Origin: Nitrospirales bacterium
Lineage (GTDB): Bacteria > Nitrospirota > Nitrospiria > Nitrospirales > UBA8639
Direction of reading: 5' to 3'
Length of the DNA: 37,017 nt
Assembly (NCBI GenBank): GCA_031315915.1
Contig: JALDRK010000037.1
Coordinates: 1-37,017 of the forward strand
Shown: positions 7,711 to 15,675 of the stretch, piece after piece
Layout: each line of letters begins with the position of its first letter
How positions within the stretch are numbered: position 1 is the stretch's first letter
Made by a program: the position numbers and the translations under genes
The notes under the pieces: model-generated
What the model saw: only the letters and a program-made list of their open reading frames with translations
Database searches by the model: none
Told to the model about the DNA's origin: nothing

Positions 7711-8940
7711 ATGGCGTTTCTCGATCATTGGCGTGACATTCTTGTCGGCCTGCGGCGGCATAAACTCCGGACGTTTCTGACGGCCTTCGGAGTTTTTTGG
7801 GGAATTTTGATGGTTGTCGTGTTACTCGGGATCGGGAAGGGTCTGGAACGAGGCATTTCCCAAATATTTAAGGATGATGCGTTTAATTCAATCTGGCTCC
7901 ACGGAGCTAAGGCATCAATTCCCTATGCCGGTCTCAATCCTGGTCGGCCCATCACATTGACGATCCACGATCTGGAAGCCTTGCGGGTCTCCGTCCCCGG
8001 CATCGAGAACTTGACTCCTCGCAAACAACTGAAAACCGAGATCCCCGTCAAGTTCGGACGAAAAACCGGTGCCTTCGAGATCTTCGGCATTTATCCGGGC
8101 AACCAGGTGGTCGAACGAACCATTCTCCTTGAGGGTCGACTGATCAACCCACTCGATATTGTCGAAGCCCGTCGCGTGGCGGTGATCGGAACACGGGTGG
8201 TCGAAATTCTCTTTGGTGAAGGCGAAGATCCGATCGGACAACGAATTGATATTCACGGAACCAGTTATCTGGTCGTGGGGACGTTTACCGACGTGGGTGG
8301 GGAAGGCGAACTGCGGAGAATTTATCTTCCATTCTCCGCCTTTCAACGGTCTTTTGACCCCAGTCCGGAAATCGAGTGGCTGATTTTTACGGTCAAGGAT
8401 GGGTTCCATTCCTATCCTTACGAAGATCGGATTTGTACCTTGTTGGCTGATCGGCATCACTTTTCGCCCTTGGATCGTGGGGCATTGGATATCTGGAATG
8501 TGATCGAGGATTACAAAAAATTTCAATCTTTGTTTCTGGGCATCCATGTGTTTGTAATAGCCGTGGGACTGGGGACGCTCTTTGCCGGATTAGTGGGGGT
8601 TACCAACGTGATGTTTATTGCGGTGAAGGAGCGGACACGGGAAATTGGTATCCGAAAAGCTCTTGGTGCCACTCCACGCACGATCCTGAATATGATCCTT
8701 CAAGAGGCTCTCATGTTGACGCTGGTCTCAGGGTATCTGGGTCTGGTTGGAGGGATCGGATTCATCGAACTGTTGCGTTCAATCGAGATTGAGGTGGAAT
8801 ATTTCCGCGATCCGGAAGTGGATCTTGGCGTGGCATTCGGAGCCTTGTTCGTCTTGATCATCGGGGGCGTGGCTGCCGGATTTATTCCGGCACGATATGC
8901 CGCCCGCATTCATCCCATTGAAGCGCTTCGGCACGAATAG
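7711..8940 (+). CDS. MacB-type ABC permease (FtsX domain)
   Basis: A 409-aa inner-membrane permease with the four-helix MacB layout. One helix near residues 21-44 follows WRDILVGLRRHKLRTFLTAFGV. A large periplasmic MacB-PCD domain runs from about 50 to 265. Three C-terminal helices (about 275-300, 330-355, 370-395) surround the FtsX signature VKERTREIGIRKALGATPRTI. It uses energy from the preceding ATPase and is predicted to drive substrate out through the adaptor encoded next. The ATPase domain is a separate gene, unlike E. coli MacB where it is fused. Substrate unknown; a siderophore, lipid or peptide are all possible. Confidence 0.93.
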   Translation: MAFLDHWRDILVGLRRHKLRTFLTAFGVFWGILMVVVLLGIGKGLERGISQIFKDDAFNSIWLHGAKASIPYAGLNPGRPITLTIHDLEALRVSVPGIENLTPRKQLKTEIPVKFGRKTGAFEIFGIYPGNQVVERTILLEGRLINPLDIVEARRVAVIGTRVVEILFGEGEDPIGQRIDIHGTSYLVVGTFTDVGGEGELRRIYLPFSAFQRSFDPSPEIEWLIFTVKDGFHSYPYEDRICTLLADRHHFSPLDRGALDIWNVIEDYKKFQSLFLGIHVFVIAVGLGTLFAGLVGVTNVMFIAVKERTREIGIRKALGATPRTILNMILQEALMLTLVSGYLGLVGGIGFIELLRSIEIEVEYFRDPEVDLGVAFGALFVLIIGGVAAGFIPARYAARIHPIEALRHE

Positions 8941-8967
8941 GATTTGCATGGAATTTGGAATTGGGGC

Positions 8968-10065
8968 ATGAGAAAAGTGTTGATCCGTACCATTCTATTG
9001 GCTGTGTTAGGCGTAGCAGTCTTCTCGGCTTCGGCTTTTTTCCTTTACCTCCGATCGTCCGTTATAGCTGAAGACTATCAATTGGTCTCACCGGTTCGTG
9101 CGACCATCGTGCAAAAGGTGACGGCCAATGGCATGATCATTCCACGGCAGGAGGTGAAAATCAAACCTCAAATCTCGGGCGTGATCGAGCACATTTTAGT
9201 GAAACGGGGAGACAGGGTACAAAAGCACGATCTGCTGGCCACCATCGAACCTTATCCCAATCCCATGGATATCAGTGTCGCAGAAACTCAGCTCCGAGAT
9301 GCTCGCGTTCGATACAATCATGCCACCCGTCAGTATCTTCGATATAAAAAGCTCTACGAAAAAGAGACGGTGACCCGTCACGATTACGATCAAGTCCACC
9401 TGGATTTCAAGTTGGCCGAGCAAAACCTGTCCTCAGCCAAACGGAATGTGGAAATCGTGAAGACCGGCGCTTCCAGAGAACTGGGGCGTAGTGCCTCGGA
9501 GGTTCGAGCCACTATCGGTGGCATGGTCCTTGAGCGTCCAATTGAAATCGGTACCTTCGTGATTGAGTCCAACACTTTTAATGAAGGTACCACCATCGTC
9601 ACGCTCGCGGATATGACGGACTTGATCTTTAAGGGGCAGGTGGATGAACCGGATGCGGGAAAATTAGCGATCGACATGCCAGTGGGAATTACGGTTGGGG
9701 CCTTTCCTGAAAAGGTTCTGAATGGTATCATCGAATTTATCGCGCCAAAGGCTGTGACCTCTAAGGAAGGCCGAATCACCTTTGAAATCCGTGCCGGATT
9801 AAAACTCGATCCGAACCTCTTTGTTCGCGCCGGGTATAGTGCCACGGCTGACATTGTCGTCGATCGTCGGGAACAGGTTCTGGCCATTCCTGAACAGTAT
9901 CTCAACTTCATTGAAGATCAACCGACGCTTTTTGTCGAAATCGCCCCCCAAAAATTCGAAGCCCGCCCCATTGAGGTTGGTATCTCTGATGGCCTCAAAG
10001 TCGAGATCACGAAAGGCCTGACGGAACACGACCGTATTCGTGTGGATGGGATCCCCTCTTCCTAA
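8968..10065 (+). CDS. HlyD/MacA-family periplasmic adaptor
   Basis: About 365 aa. The ATG at 8968 is preferred (an upstream in-frame TTG at 8944 is possible), giving a short cytoplasmic start and one anchor helix (about residues 8-28). A lipoyl-like half follows with VKIKPQISGVIEHILVKRGDRV, then an alpha-helical hairpin (about 90-160, LRDARVRYNHATRQYLRYKKLYEK), the second lipoyl half, and a beta-barrel region with ADMTDLIFKGQVDEPDAGKL. This is the standard adaptor order. It links the permease to an outer-membrane channel not encoded here. It follows the permease by 27 bases and closes the exporter operon. Confidence 0.9.
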   Translation: MRKVLIRTILLAVLGVAVFSASAFFLYLRSSVIAEDYQLVSPVRATIVQKVTANGMIIPRQEVKIKPQISGVIEHILVKRGDRVQKHDLLATIEPYPNPMDISVAETQLRDARVRYNHATRQYLRYKKLYEKETVTRHDYDQVHLDFKLAEQNLSSAKRNVEIVKTGASRELGRSASEVRATIGGMVLERPIEIGTFVIESNTFNEGTTIVTLADMTDLIFKGQVDEPDAGKLAIDMPVGITVGAFPEKVLNGIIEFIAPKAVTSKEGRITFEIRAGLKLDPNLFVRAGYSATADIVVDRREQVLAIPEQYLNFIEDQPTLFVEIAPQKFEARPIEVGISDGLKVEITKGLTEHDRIRVDGIPSS

Positions 10066-10517
10066 GTGAAGATCGACAATCGTTTTGTAATCATTAAGCA
10101 AGTCGGGTTGGATACGTCTTTAAGTGAACAAATCAGGAAGGAAGCTTAAGAGGGCGCTTCACACGATTGAATTTTCTTGAAAAGGACAACCCGACGTGCA
10201 GTCAGACCTTGCCCTATCTTCAAAGTGAGAATTCTTAAGCAGTCCGTTGCCTGTTTCGTTCACTGAGTGGCTTTCTGTTTATACTCCTATGTGTACTTCC
10301 TCCGTAAATTTAGGGGAAGACCCAGTTATACTCGCCCAATTGCCAATTGAATGTGGGAGAAACCCGCTTCCGACCAATTGGCCGCCATGTGATGCAGGCG
10401 GTCAACGATCAATTCCTACGGACTTAGGCGTTTCAAGTTTAGTCGGAAACGGCATGCGGGTCAAAGAGAGTGTCCTCGTTCGGCCAGTACGTCCCCTTTC
10501 GGTCGCAGCACGCTAAA
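10066..10517. other. 452-nt stretch without a supported gene
   Basis: An 89-codon open frame exists (10247-10516) but has no family resemblance and a composition unlike its neighbours, so it was left out. The one structure seen is a 9-bp perfect inverted repeat, GTCGGGTTG at 10102-10110 and CAACCCGAC at 10187-10195. The arms are 76 bases apart, too far for a terminator. The region ends at the sulfotransferase promoter. Confidence 0.5.
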
Positions 10518-10546
10518 TTGACAATATCCGATTTTCACCCTATATA
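10518..10546 (+). promoter_or_regulatory. sigma-70 promoter of the sulfotransferase gene
   Basis: A perfect -35 TTGACA (10518-10523) and a strong -10 TATATA (10541-10546) are separated by exactly 17 bases. The predicted transcription start is near 10553, only about nine bases before the ATG at 10562, so the mRNA would be almost leaderless. AAGGG just after the -10 could not work as a normal ribosome binding site if transcription starts there. Confidence 0.6.
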
Positions 10547-10561
10547 AAGGGCTCTCTTCCT

Positions 10562-11503
10562 ATGGATATGAAGCCGAGTTTTTTTATTGTCGGTGCGCCA
10601 CGGTGCGGGACGACCACGTTAAGCCGTTGTCTAAAAAACCACCCTGCCATCTGCTTTTCCAAACCCAAGGAACCCCATTACTTCAGCAAATTGGATCGGC
10701 ACGTGTCATCCGAAATCATTCAAGCAGAATATGTGGAAAAATATTTTTCCCATACTAAGGTTCACCATCAGGCCATGGGTGAGGGGTCGCCCTCTTATCT
10801 GTATTCTCCATCCGGCCTTCAGGCCATCTTGGCATTCAACCCCGGCGCAAAATTTATTGTGATGGTCCGTAATCCTGTTGAGAGCGTCTATTCATTCCAT
10901 TATCGTCTCGTGTACCTGATGCAGGAAGACCAGAGAGATTTTCAGAAAGCCTGGGATTTGCAGGAAGCACGGGCTCAGGGCCAACATATCCCGCGATTGT
11001 GTCATAATTCAGCCATGCTGCAATATGGTGAGGTGGGACAATATGGGAAATATCTCGAACAGCTGTTTGAAATTGCCGGACCAGAGAAATGTAAGGTCGT
11101 CGTATTTGATGATTTGAAAAAGAGCGTCCTCGTTACGTACAAAGATGTCTTGACTTTCCTGGGGCTCGAGTATGATGGGCGGACGAAATTTTCGCACAAG
11201 ATGGCAAGCCGGACGTATCGGTTTCATTGGCTGAATCGAATGATCTGGCATCCTCCAACATCTATCAAATATATCAGAGCTCAACTCGAGAAGTCCGACC
11301 TAAAAAAGAAAAAATCTTTAGGTCATATACTTCTGTTGAAGCTTAAGCGTCTCAACGATATCAAACGGTCCCCACCCCCCATGTCCTGCCATATGAGAAA
11401 CGTTCTTCGGGAGAGTTTTTCAGACGATATCGACAGACTCGGACGATTGTTGAACCGTGACCTCAGTCATTGGAAAACTGAGGAAGCGTTGCCCCGTCCC
11501 TGA
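10562..11503 (+). CDS. PAPS-dependent sulfotransferase
   Basis: A 313-aa protein with the sulfotransferase fold signatures. The 5'-phosphosulfate loop is PRCGTTTL at residues 13-20, preceded by the FFIVGAP strand. KPKEPHYF (about 34-41) matches the family, and the 3'-phosphate-binding motif VRNPVESVYSFHY (about 102-114) has Arg103 and a following serine. It should transfer sulfate from PAPS to a hydroxyl or amino group, most likely on a carbohydrate or lipid as in bacterial NodH-like and heparan-type enzymes. The acceptor cannot be read from the sequence. It is a single-gene unit with its own strong promoter. A CysQ/IMPase-like phosphatase at 20975-21814 could remove the PAP by-product, but the two genes are not linked. 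Confidence 0.88.
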   Translation: MDMKPSFFIVGAPRCGTTTLSRCLKNHPAICFSKPKEPHYFSKLDRHVSSEIIQAEYVEKYFSHTKVHHQAMGEGSPSYLYSPSGLQAILAFNPGAKFIVMVRNPVESVYSFHYRLVYLMQEDQRDFQKAWDLQEARAQGQHIPRLCHNSAMLQYGEVGQYGKYLEQLFEIAGPEKCKVVVFDDLKKSVLVTYKDVLTFLGLEYDGRTKFSHKMASRTYRFHWLNRMIWHPPTSIKYIRAQLEKSDLKKKKSLGHILLLKLKRLNDIKRSPPPMSCHMRNVLRESFSDDIDRLGRLLNRDLSHWKTEEALPRP

Positions 11504-11728
11504 GCGGATAATGTGATGGCGGTGTGCGTAGTCAACAGCGAAATTCCTCTCTGCTACTATCGAAATCTACCTATTCCATCCATCTTTTATTCCTGACTTT
11601 CCGGTTGCCGGGTAGTCATTAACCTCCAAATTTCAATTCGTCTTTAACAGGAAAATATTCCGTAGATGGTTTAAAAAAGAGGCAGATGGACAAATCATGA
11701 TAGGTCCTTTCATTGGGCGTGCATGGCA

Positions 11729-13027
11729 TTAGAGAATCCGAATCCTTCGGGTGATCTGTTCGTTGCTTTCCCAATAGGTATGCTTCTGCGCAATGCGTGG
11801 ATCATCTGCAGTCGGCTGTATTCTTCCCGCTTTATCGATGGCACGAGACACAATGGTGTGTTCACCCGGCTGGGCTTTCCAATCGAGGTGCCAAAATTTC
11901 CAGGCGAAGTCATGTTCCTGGCCACGGTCGATGGTGGCGTGCTGCCAGGGCCCATTATCAATTTGGACTTCGACCTGTCGGATGGGACCACCCCACGCGG
12001 CTCCAAAAATGCGATACTGACTATTCTTTTTTGTCACTCGCGCCGTAACGGATTTTGGCAGAGCCCGGCCGACCACTTTTTGAGTCCACACCGTTTGGCC
12101 ATTCTCCAACGGTTCTTCCCGAACGGTCACATAGTCTTTTGCCATGAAGCGACCTGCCCACCTGGTATCAATGACCTCAATGCGTTTTATCCATTTTACG
12201 TTGGCGACTCCATACCATCCCGGGGCAATCAATCGAACCGGAAAGCCATGGAGGGGCGGTAGGGGAGCCTCATTCATTTCATAGGCGAGAAGATTGGTGG
12301 GTGCCAGAGCCTCTTCAATGGACATGCTGCGGCTAAAATTTTGTGGTATCTTGATGTTCCGCACTTCTTCCTCGCCTTTGTCACTTCCGAAGAAGACCAC
12401 GTCAACGCCTCTCTTCCGAATTCCGGCCTGTCGTAACAGCGGGGCCAACGGTGTCCCAGTCCATTTGGCATTCCCTACGGCTCCCACAAACCATTCAAAC
12501 CCATGGTTGCCGGCACATTCAATAGTGAATATCTCTTCCTGTCTCGGAAGGGCTTTGATTTCCTCCAAAGTGAACATGCGAGGGCGATCTACGAGGCCTC
12601 CGATTTCCAACCGCCAATCTTCAGGACGAATCACGGGGCGATTGTAGTGACTGACATCAAAAAACTCAGAGTTTGGAGTGATCCAGGATCCTAATTTTTC
12701 CCAGTTGATTTTGCTGAGATCTCCGTACTGTTGGATCGCTTCCTTAGGCGGTGGAGGCGGTTGATCTTGGAAGGGAATGACCTGTTCGTCACTCGTTGAC
12801 GCCCAGAGTTGAGACGCAAATGGTGAATCCAGGAGGGACAATACGGCCAAAAGGCCTCCCCCCTTTTTGAGGAAATTCCGTCGCGAGATCCCTGGTAGTT
12901 GGTAGGAGTCCTCTTCAGGTTGTAAGCTTTGCAGAGGGGCTACCGCTTTTTCTGTCTGAACAGGCTCGCCTGGTTCAGCGGAGTGATGACGCCACCACTT
13001 TTTTACGGAAAGATGTTGTTTGCTCAT
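11729..13027 (-). CDS. Tat-exported sulfite-oxidase/SoxC-like molybdoenzyme
   Basis: A 432-aa protein starting at the ATG preceded by AAGGAGAAAAGG. A long N-terminal extension (about 48 residues) precedes the twin-arginine signal SRRNFLK and a hydrophobic stretch, so it should be exported folded with its cofactor. The oxidoreductase molybdopterin domain (about 120-310) has the molybdenum-ligand cysteine in FTIECAGNHGF (Cys171), then GTPLAPLLRQAGI, HGFPVRLIAPGWYG and the SoxC-like GRFMAKDYVTVREE. The Mo-co dimerisation domain follows (about 320-430, AWGGPIRQVEVQIDNGPW). The family oxidises sulfite or related substrates, or acts as a SoxCD-type sulfur dehydrogenase. No haem motif is present and no cytochrome partner is adjacent, so the electron acceptor is unknown. 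It lies 86 bases after the diiron gene. Confidence 0.92.
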   Translation of the reverse strand: MSKQHLSVKKWWRHHSAEPGEPVQTEKAVAPLQSLQPEEDSYQLPGISRRNFLKKGGGLLAVLSLLDSPFASQLWASTSDEQVIPFQDQPPPPPKEAIQQYGDLSKINWEKLGSWITPNSEFFDVSHYNRPVIRPEDWRLEIGGLVDRPRMFTLEEIKALPRQEEIFTIECAGNHGFEWFVGAVGNAKWTGTPLAPLLRQAGIRKRGVDVVFFGSDKGEEEVRNIKIPQNFSRSMSIEEALAPTNLLAYEMNEAPLPPLHGFPVRLIAPGWYGVANVKWIKRIEVIDTRWAGRFMAKDYVTVREEPLENGQTVWTQKVVGRALPKSVTARVTKKNSQYRIFGAAWGGPIRQVEVQIDNGPWQHATIDRGQEHDFAWKFWHLDWKAQPGEHTIVSRAIDKAGRIQPTADDPRIAQKHTYWESNEQITRRIRIL

Positions 13028-13113
13028 GACCTTTTCTCCTTCAAAATTTAGGGAGCTATTTCTCCAATCTTTTTCATAGCTCGGTTTCGTACTGATTCCT
13101 CTCTCACTTGCCT

Positions 13114-14115
13114 TCAGGAAATGCCCGTCAGGGCTTCCTGAATCCTGGCCCCTTGTTGTTCCGTGATGAAGCTGGTGAGGACTTTGAGAAAATGTGGGTG
13201 TTGGGCCCCAGAAATGATGTACTGCCACCGATAAGCTTTGAGGAGTCCTTTCTCAACAGCTTGACGTTGGACTTCGGGCAAGTGCCGGCCACAGGTACGG
13301 GCAAAGTACTCGCCATCAGCATTGGCCTGGACTTTCAGGATTCCATCGACGGCTCCCACCAACTCAATAAATTCATCCACTGCCCGGTCTCTGGCTTCCC
13401 ACGACAGGGTCTTGTCGAGATGTCTCCATTCCAGTTCATCCATGATGGCGTGTTGGCTTTCTTCCAACCAGTGATATCGGAACACATCCTTAAAAAGCGG
13501 GGATACATTTTGGTCCGGCTCAATGCTGGACCGATAGTGTAGCTGAGTAAATAATTCGATATGCAAGGTCAGCGCTAACACGGCCCATGTACTTTTACTC
13601 AAGACCACCCTGGCCACGGCGTTAGGATCTGGCAGGAAGGTATACCCAGGGGCCATTTGGGCTCCGGCCAATTGTTCAAGGCGTCGAAACAGGTCTTGAT
13701 GTTTTATTTCTTCGTCGCTAAAACGGATCAAGGCCTCGAGCGCCGTCTGGTTCCCCAACCAATGCTCTCGACTCACCTCAAGGACCTTGGCGTTGATAAA
13801 CCGTTCCACCAACCCGAACACATTGGCATAGGTCCGACCTTGAACTTGGCTCAGATATCGTTGTTCTTCGGAAGTTAAAAATTCAAGTTCCTGCACTTTC
13901 GACAACCCATCAGGGAGAAATTTTTGCTCGACATCGAACTGTCGATGCCGTAAGACATCCTTGTCGATATCCCATCTGACACGTTTGGATGCAGCAATGC
14001 AACGGGCATAGGGCTCAAGAGAAATTTCTTCAGTGCTGATTGCCCTGTCAGCAACAGCGTTTTCATCCTCGATCAACGATCCCCTCTGGGGTAGGGCTAC
14101 GGTGTGAACAGTCAT
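13114..14115 (-). CDS. AurF-like diiron oxygenase / ferritin-like protein
   Basis: A 333-aa, largely helical protein. The start is set by AAGGAGG seven bases before ATG at 14115. Diiron ligand candidates lie in order on the helical bundle: Glu104 (LVERF), Glu136-x-x-His139 (EEIKH), Glu187 (HIELF) and Glu219-x-x-His222 (EESQH), as in the AurF/CmlI N-oxygenase group and related ferritin-like proteins. Such enzymes activate oxygen to oxidise amines or other substrates; the substrate here is unknown. There is no signal peptide, so it should be cytoplasmic, unlike its exported neighbour. It is the first gene behind a predicted sigma-54 promoter and is probably co-transcribed with the molybdoenzyme. 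Confidence 0.85.
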   Translation of the reverse strand: MTVHTVALPQRGSLIEDENAVADRAISTEEISLEPYARCIAASKRVRWDIDKDVLRHRQFDVEQKFLPDGLSKVQELEFLTSEEQRYLSQVQGRTYANVFGLVERFINAKVLEVSREHWLGNQTALEALIRFSDEEIKHQDLFRRLEQLAGAQMAPGYTFLPDPNAVARVVLSKSTWAVLALTLHIELFTQLHYRSSIEPDQNVSPLFKDVFRYHWLEESQHAIMDELEWRHLDKTLSWEARDRAVDEFIELVGAVDGILKVQANADGEYFARTCGRHLPEVQRQAVEKGLLKAYRWQYIISGAQHPHFLKVLTSFITEQQGARIQEALTGIS

Positions 14116-14280
14116 GGCGATGCCTCCTTTTTTTTAATGGGGAAGGGTTAAAAGAGCGTGTAAGCGGTTATTGGATCCTCATGGTTTGAATGAATGTTCC
14201 CCACTTGCTTGGTACGACTTGTGGTGGACCCTGTTTTTTCCGCTCTACGTTTGTCTGTTGTTCCCCCTGCCCATGGCCAT

Positions 14281-14297
14281 AGCAGCATGTGTGCCAA
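14281..14297 (-). promoter_or_regulatory. sigma-54 (RpoN) promoter of the diiron/molybdoenzyme operon
   Basis: On the minus strand the 17 bases TTGGCACACATGCTGCT match the -24/-12 consensus. TTGGCAC is exact at -24. The essential GG and GC doublets are separated by exactly ten bases, and CTGCT stands for TTGCT at -12. Transcription would start near 14270, about 155 bases before the diiron ATG. The upstream dyads sit where enhancer-binding activators bind. Confidence 0.5.
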
Positions 14298-14380
14298 TGC
14301 ATTTCCCACTACATTCATCAATTGGTTCAATGTCTTATGGAATAAGTGAGGGTCTATTCGATCTTACGAAAAATCACAAC

Positions 14381-14417
14381 TCGCGAGATTTCGCTAATGA
14401 CAATCGTGAGATTTCAC
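14381..14417. promoter_or_regulatory. twin dyad operator (candidate enhancer-binding-protein sites)
   Basis: Two copies of a short palindrome lie 23 bp apart. On the plus strand they are GCGAGATTTCGC (14383-14394) and GTGAGATTTCAC (14406-14417). The arms differ between copies in a compensating way: GCGA pairs with TCGC and GTGA with TCAC, around the same GATT core. This is the signature of a dimeric protein-binding site. They lie about 85-135 bp upstream of the sigma-54 element, the usual distance for activator sites. Confidence 0.45.
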
Positions 14418-14503
14418 AAAATGATTAAGAGGCTATCCGGTAGTGCTCCTTGCAATTTGAGCCACTGGAAATGTGAGGTTTTCCCAACCCGAGGGAGACC
14501 GAC

Positions 14504-14749
14504 ATGAAGCAGAAACGATTTACCGAAGAACGGATTGTGCGCATTTGTCGGGTTGTGGAAGCGAAGACCATTGAATCCGTAGCCCGTCTGCACGGGGTGT
14601 CGGAGCAATCCATTTATCGATGGAAACGCCAGTTTGGGCAGATGGACGTGGCCGACGTGCGGGAACTCCGGCATCTCCGCCAGGAAAATACTCGGCTGAA
14701 GAAAGACTTAGCGGAACGAGATCGGGACGCGGAAGTGATGAAGGAATGA
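14504..14749 (+). CDS. IS3-family transposase OrfA (helix-turn-helix)
   Basis: An 81-aa protein with the IS3/IS911 OrfA pattern: KRFTEERIVRICR, then a helix-turn-helix SVARLHGVSEQSIYRWKRQFG, then a leucine-zipper-like helix LRHLRQENTRLKKDLAERD ending in VMKE. It would bind the insertion-sequence ends and, joined to OrfB by frameshifting, form the transposase. A TGA stops it a few codons before the usual end, just ahead of an A6G run that looks like a decayed -1 slippery site. Only a stub of OrfB follows, so no active transposase can be made. Confidence 0.8.
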   Translation: MKQKRFTEERIVRICRVVEAKTIESVARLHGVSEQSIYRWKRQFGQMDVADVRELRHLRQENTRLKKDLAERDRDAEVMKE

Positions 14750-14784
14750 CAGGCAAAAAAGAGGTAAGTCTACAGGCACGGCGG

Positions 14785-14804
14785 CAGGCGGCTCGAGCCG
14801 CCTG
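14785..14804. repeat. 20-bp perfect palindrome
   Basis: CAGGCGGCTCGAGCCGCCTG reads the same on both strands. It lies inside the orfB stub. It is too GC-rich and lacks the T run of a terminator. It could be a recombination scar or chance. Confidence 0.6.
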
Positions 14805-14912
14805 TGTAAGCTTCCCCCAATCGCGGACAAGTAATCTGTAGAGCTTTCTGGCAGATGACATCTCCCCCGAAAACTCTACTTATCAACTGTCTGCTTGACA
14901 GGGAAGCTTACA
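14805..14912. repeat. 12-bp inverted repeat pair
   Basis: TGTAAGCTTCCC at 14805-14816 is matched by GGGAAGCTTACA at 14901-14912, with 84 bases between. The first arm abuts the 20-bp palindrome. The enclosed segment has no coding sense and could be a tiny non-autonomous element or part of the IS scar. Confidence 0.5.
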
Positions 14913-15021
14913 AGATGATCGGCCTTTTCAAGGCCAGCCGCACCCCCGAGCGACCTAACTCAACCAGGAGCGATCCACTTAGGGAAGGGTTTTCAGTTGT
15001 TCAAAAAGATGGGGACAGCTC

Positions 15022-15109
15022 TGGCGGAGAGGGTGGGATTTGAACCCACGGTCCCTTGCGGGACAACGGTTTTCGAGACCGTCCGAATCGGCCACTCTCG
15101 CACCTCTCC
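15022..15109 (-). tRNA. tRNA-Ser(CGA)
   Basis: The minus strand folds as a class II tRNA. The acceptor stem pairs GGAGAGG with CCTCTCC. The anticodon arm is ACGGT-CTCGAAA-ACCGT with anticodon CGA, reading UCG. A long variable arm (GTCCCGCAAGGGAC) and the T arm GTGGGTTCAAATCCCAC follow. The discriminator base is G, as usual for serine, and the CCA end is encoded. The gene starts four bases after the tadA stop on the same strand, so the tRNA is probably cut from the tadA transcript. Confidence 0.95.
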
Positions 15110-15113
15110 GTTG

Positions 15114-15587
15114 TTATGATGAGCTGGTCACTGGCTGGGGTTGTCGTAGTTGTTGAAAGAACGTTCGTAACAGTTGGCGGCATTCTTCGGTTAGACAACC
15201 TGCTGCCACTTGGACTCGATGGTTGAATCGGGTTTCTGCGGTTAAGTCACAAATCGATCCGCAGGCTCCGGCTTTGGCATCCCACGTGCCAAAAACCAGC
15301 CGAGGAATCCTGGCCTGAATGATGGCACCTGCGCACATGGCACACGGTTCGAGCGTGACATAAAGAGTGGTCTCAGTCAGTCGCCACGTGCCCAGTGCTT
15401 CCGAAGCTGCACGGATAGCCAGCAATTCCGCATGAGCGGTAGGGTCTTGTTGTTCTTCCCGCCGGTTAAACCCTGTCCCAAGCACCATTCCGTCCCGGAT
15501 GAGCACGGCCCCCACGGGCACCTCGTCGCGTTGAAAGGCTTCTTCAGCTTTTCCCAGGGCCATCTGCATGAAAAATTGATCGTCCAT
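15114..15587 (-). CDS. tadA: tRNA-specific adenosine deaminase
   Basis: A 157-aa zinc deaminase that converts A34 to inosine in tRNA-Arg(ACG), letting it read three arginine codons. The catalytic motif HAE is at residues 52-54 and the zinc motif PCAMC at 81-85, with the family's QARIPRLVFGTWDAKAGACGS segment. Length is normal. The tRNA-Ser(CGA) gene follows almost without a gap, placing a tRNA editing enzyme and a tRNA on one transcript. Free cytosine or guanine deaminases share the fold, but the segment pattern favours TadA. Confidence 0.95.
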   Translation of the reverse strand: MDDQFFMQMALGKAEEAFQRDEVPVGAVLIRDGMVLGTGFNRREEQQDPTAHAELLAIRAASEALGTWRLTETTLYVTLEPCAMCAGAIIQARIPRLVFGTWDAKAGACGSICDLTAETRFNHRVQVAAGCLTEECRQLLRTFFQQLRQPQPVTSSS

Positions 15588-15675
15588 GAAAGGGTCGTTA
15601 TGTTTCTTCAGTGGTGAAGAGTCGGGCTTGAGAGAAAATTGAAGTGTGTCATGTTACATAGGACAAAAAAATGGT

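Larger units (their letters stand above)
14116..14503. other. 388-nt regulatory region between the diiron operon and the IS remnant
   Basis: No supported gene. The region holds the minus-strand sigma-54 promoter (14281-14297), two upstream dyads (14381-14417) and the left side of the IS3-family remnant. An 85-codon frame on the plus strand crosses all of these and looks spurious. Confidence 0.6.
14504..14841 (+). mobile_element. truncated IS3-family insertion sequence
   Basis: The remnant consists of orfA and about 31 codons of orfB (14749-14841, beginning MTGKKEVSLQARRQAARAAC), after which the frame stops and no integrase core (DDE) is found. No terminal inverted repeats could be paired. 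The left edge may be near 14425 (GAGGCTATCCGG), but this is a guess. The element lies next to a tRNA gene and just upstream of the diiron-operon operator. Confidence 0.7.

Noticed and set aside
10247..10516. 89-codon ORF before the sulfotransferase
   Set aside because: It has no ribosome binding site or family pattern and runs up to the sulfotransferase promoter.
13108..13542. 144-codon plus ORF
   Set aside because: It is antisense to the clearly real diiron gene, whose Glu/His motifs are intact.
14171..14428. 85-codon plus ORF with hydrophobic start
   Set aside because: It crosses the sigma-54 element and the dyads and shows no family resemblance.
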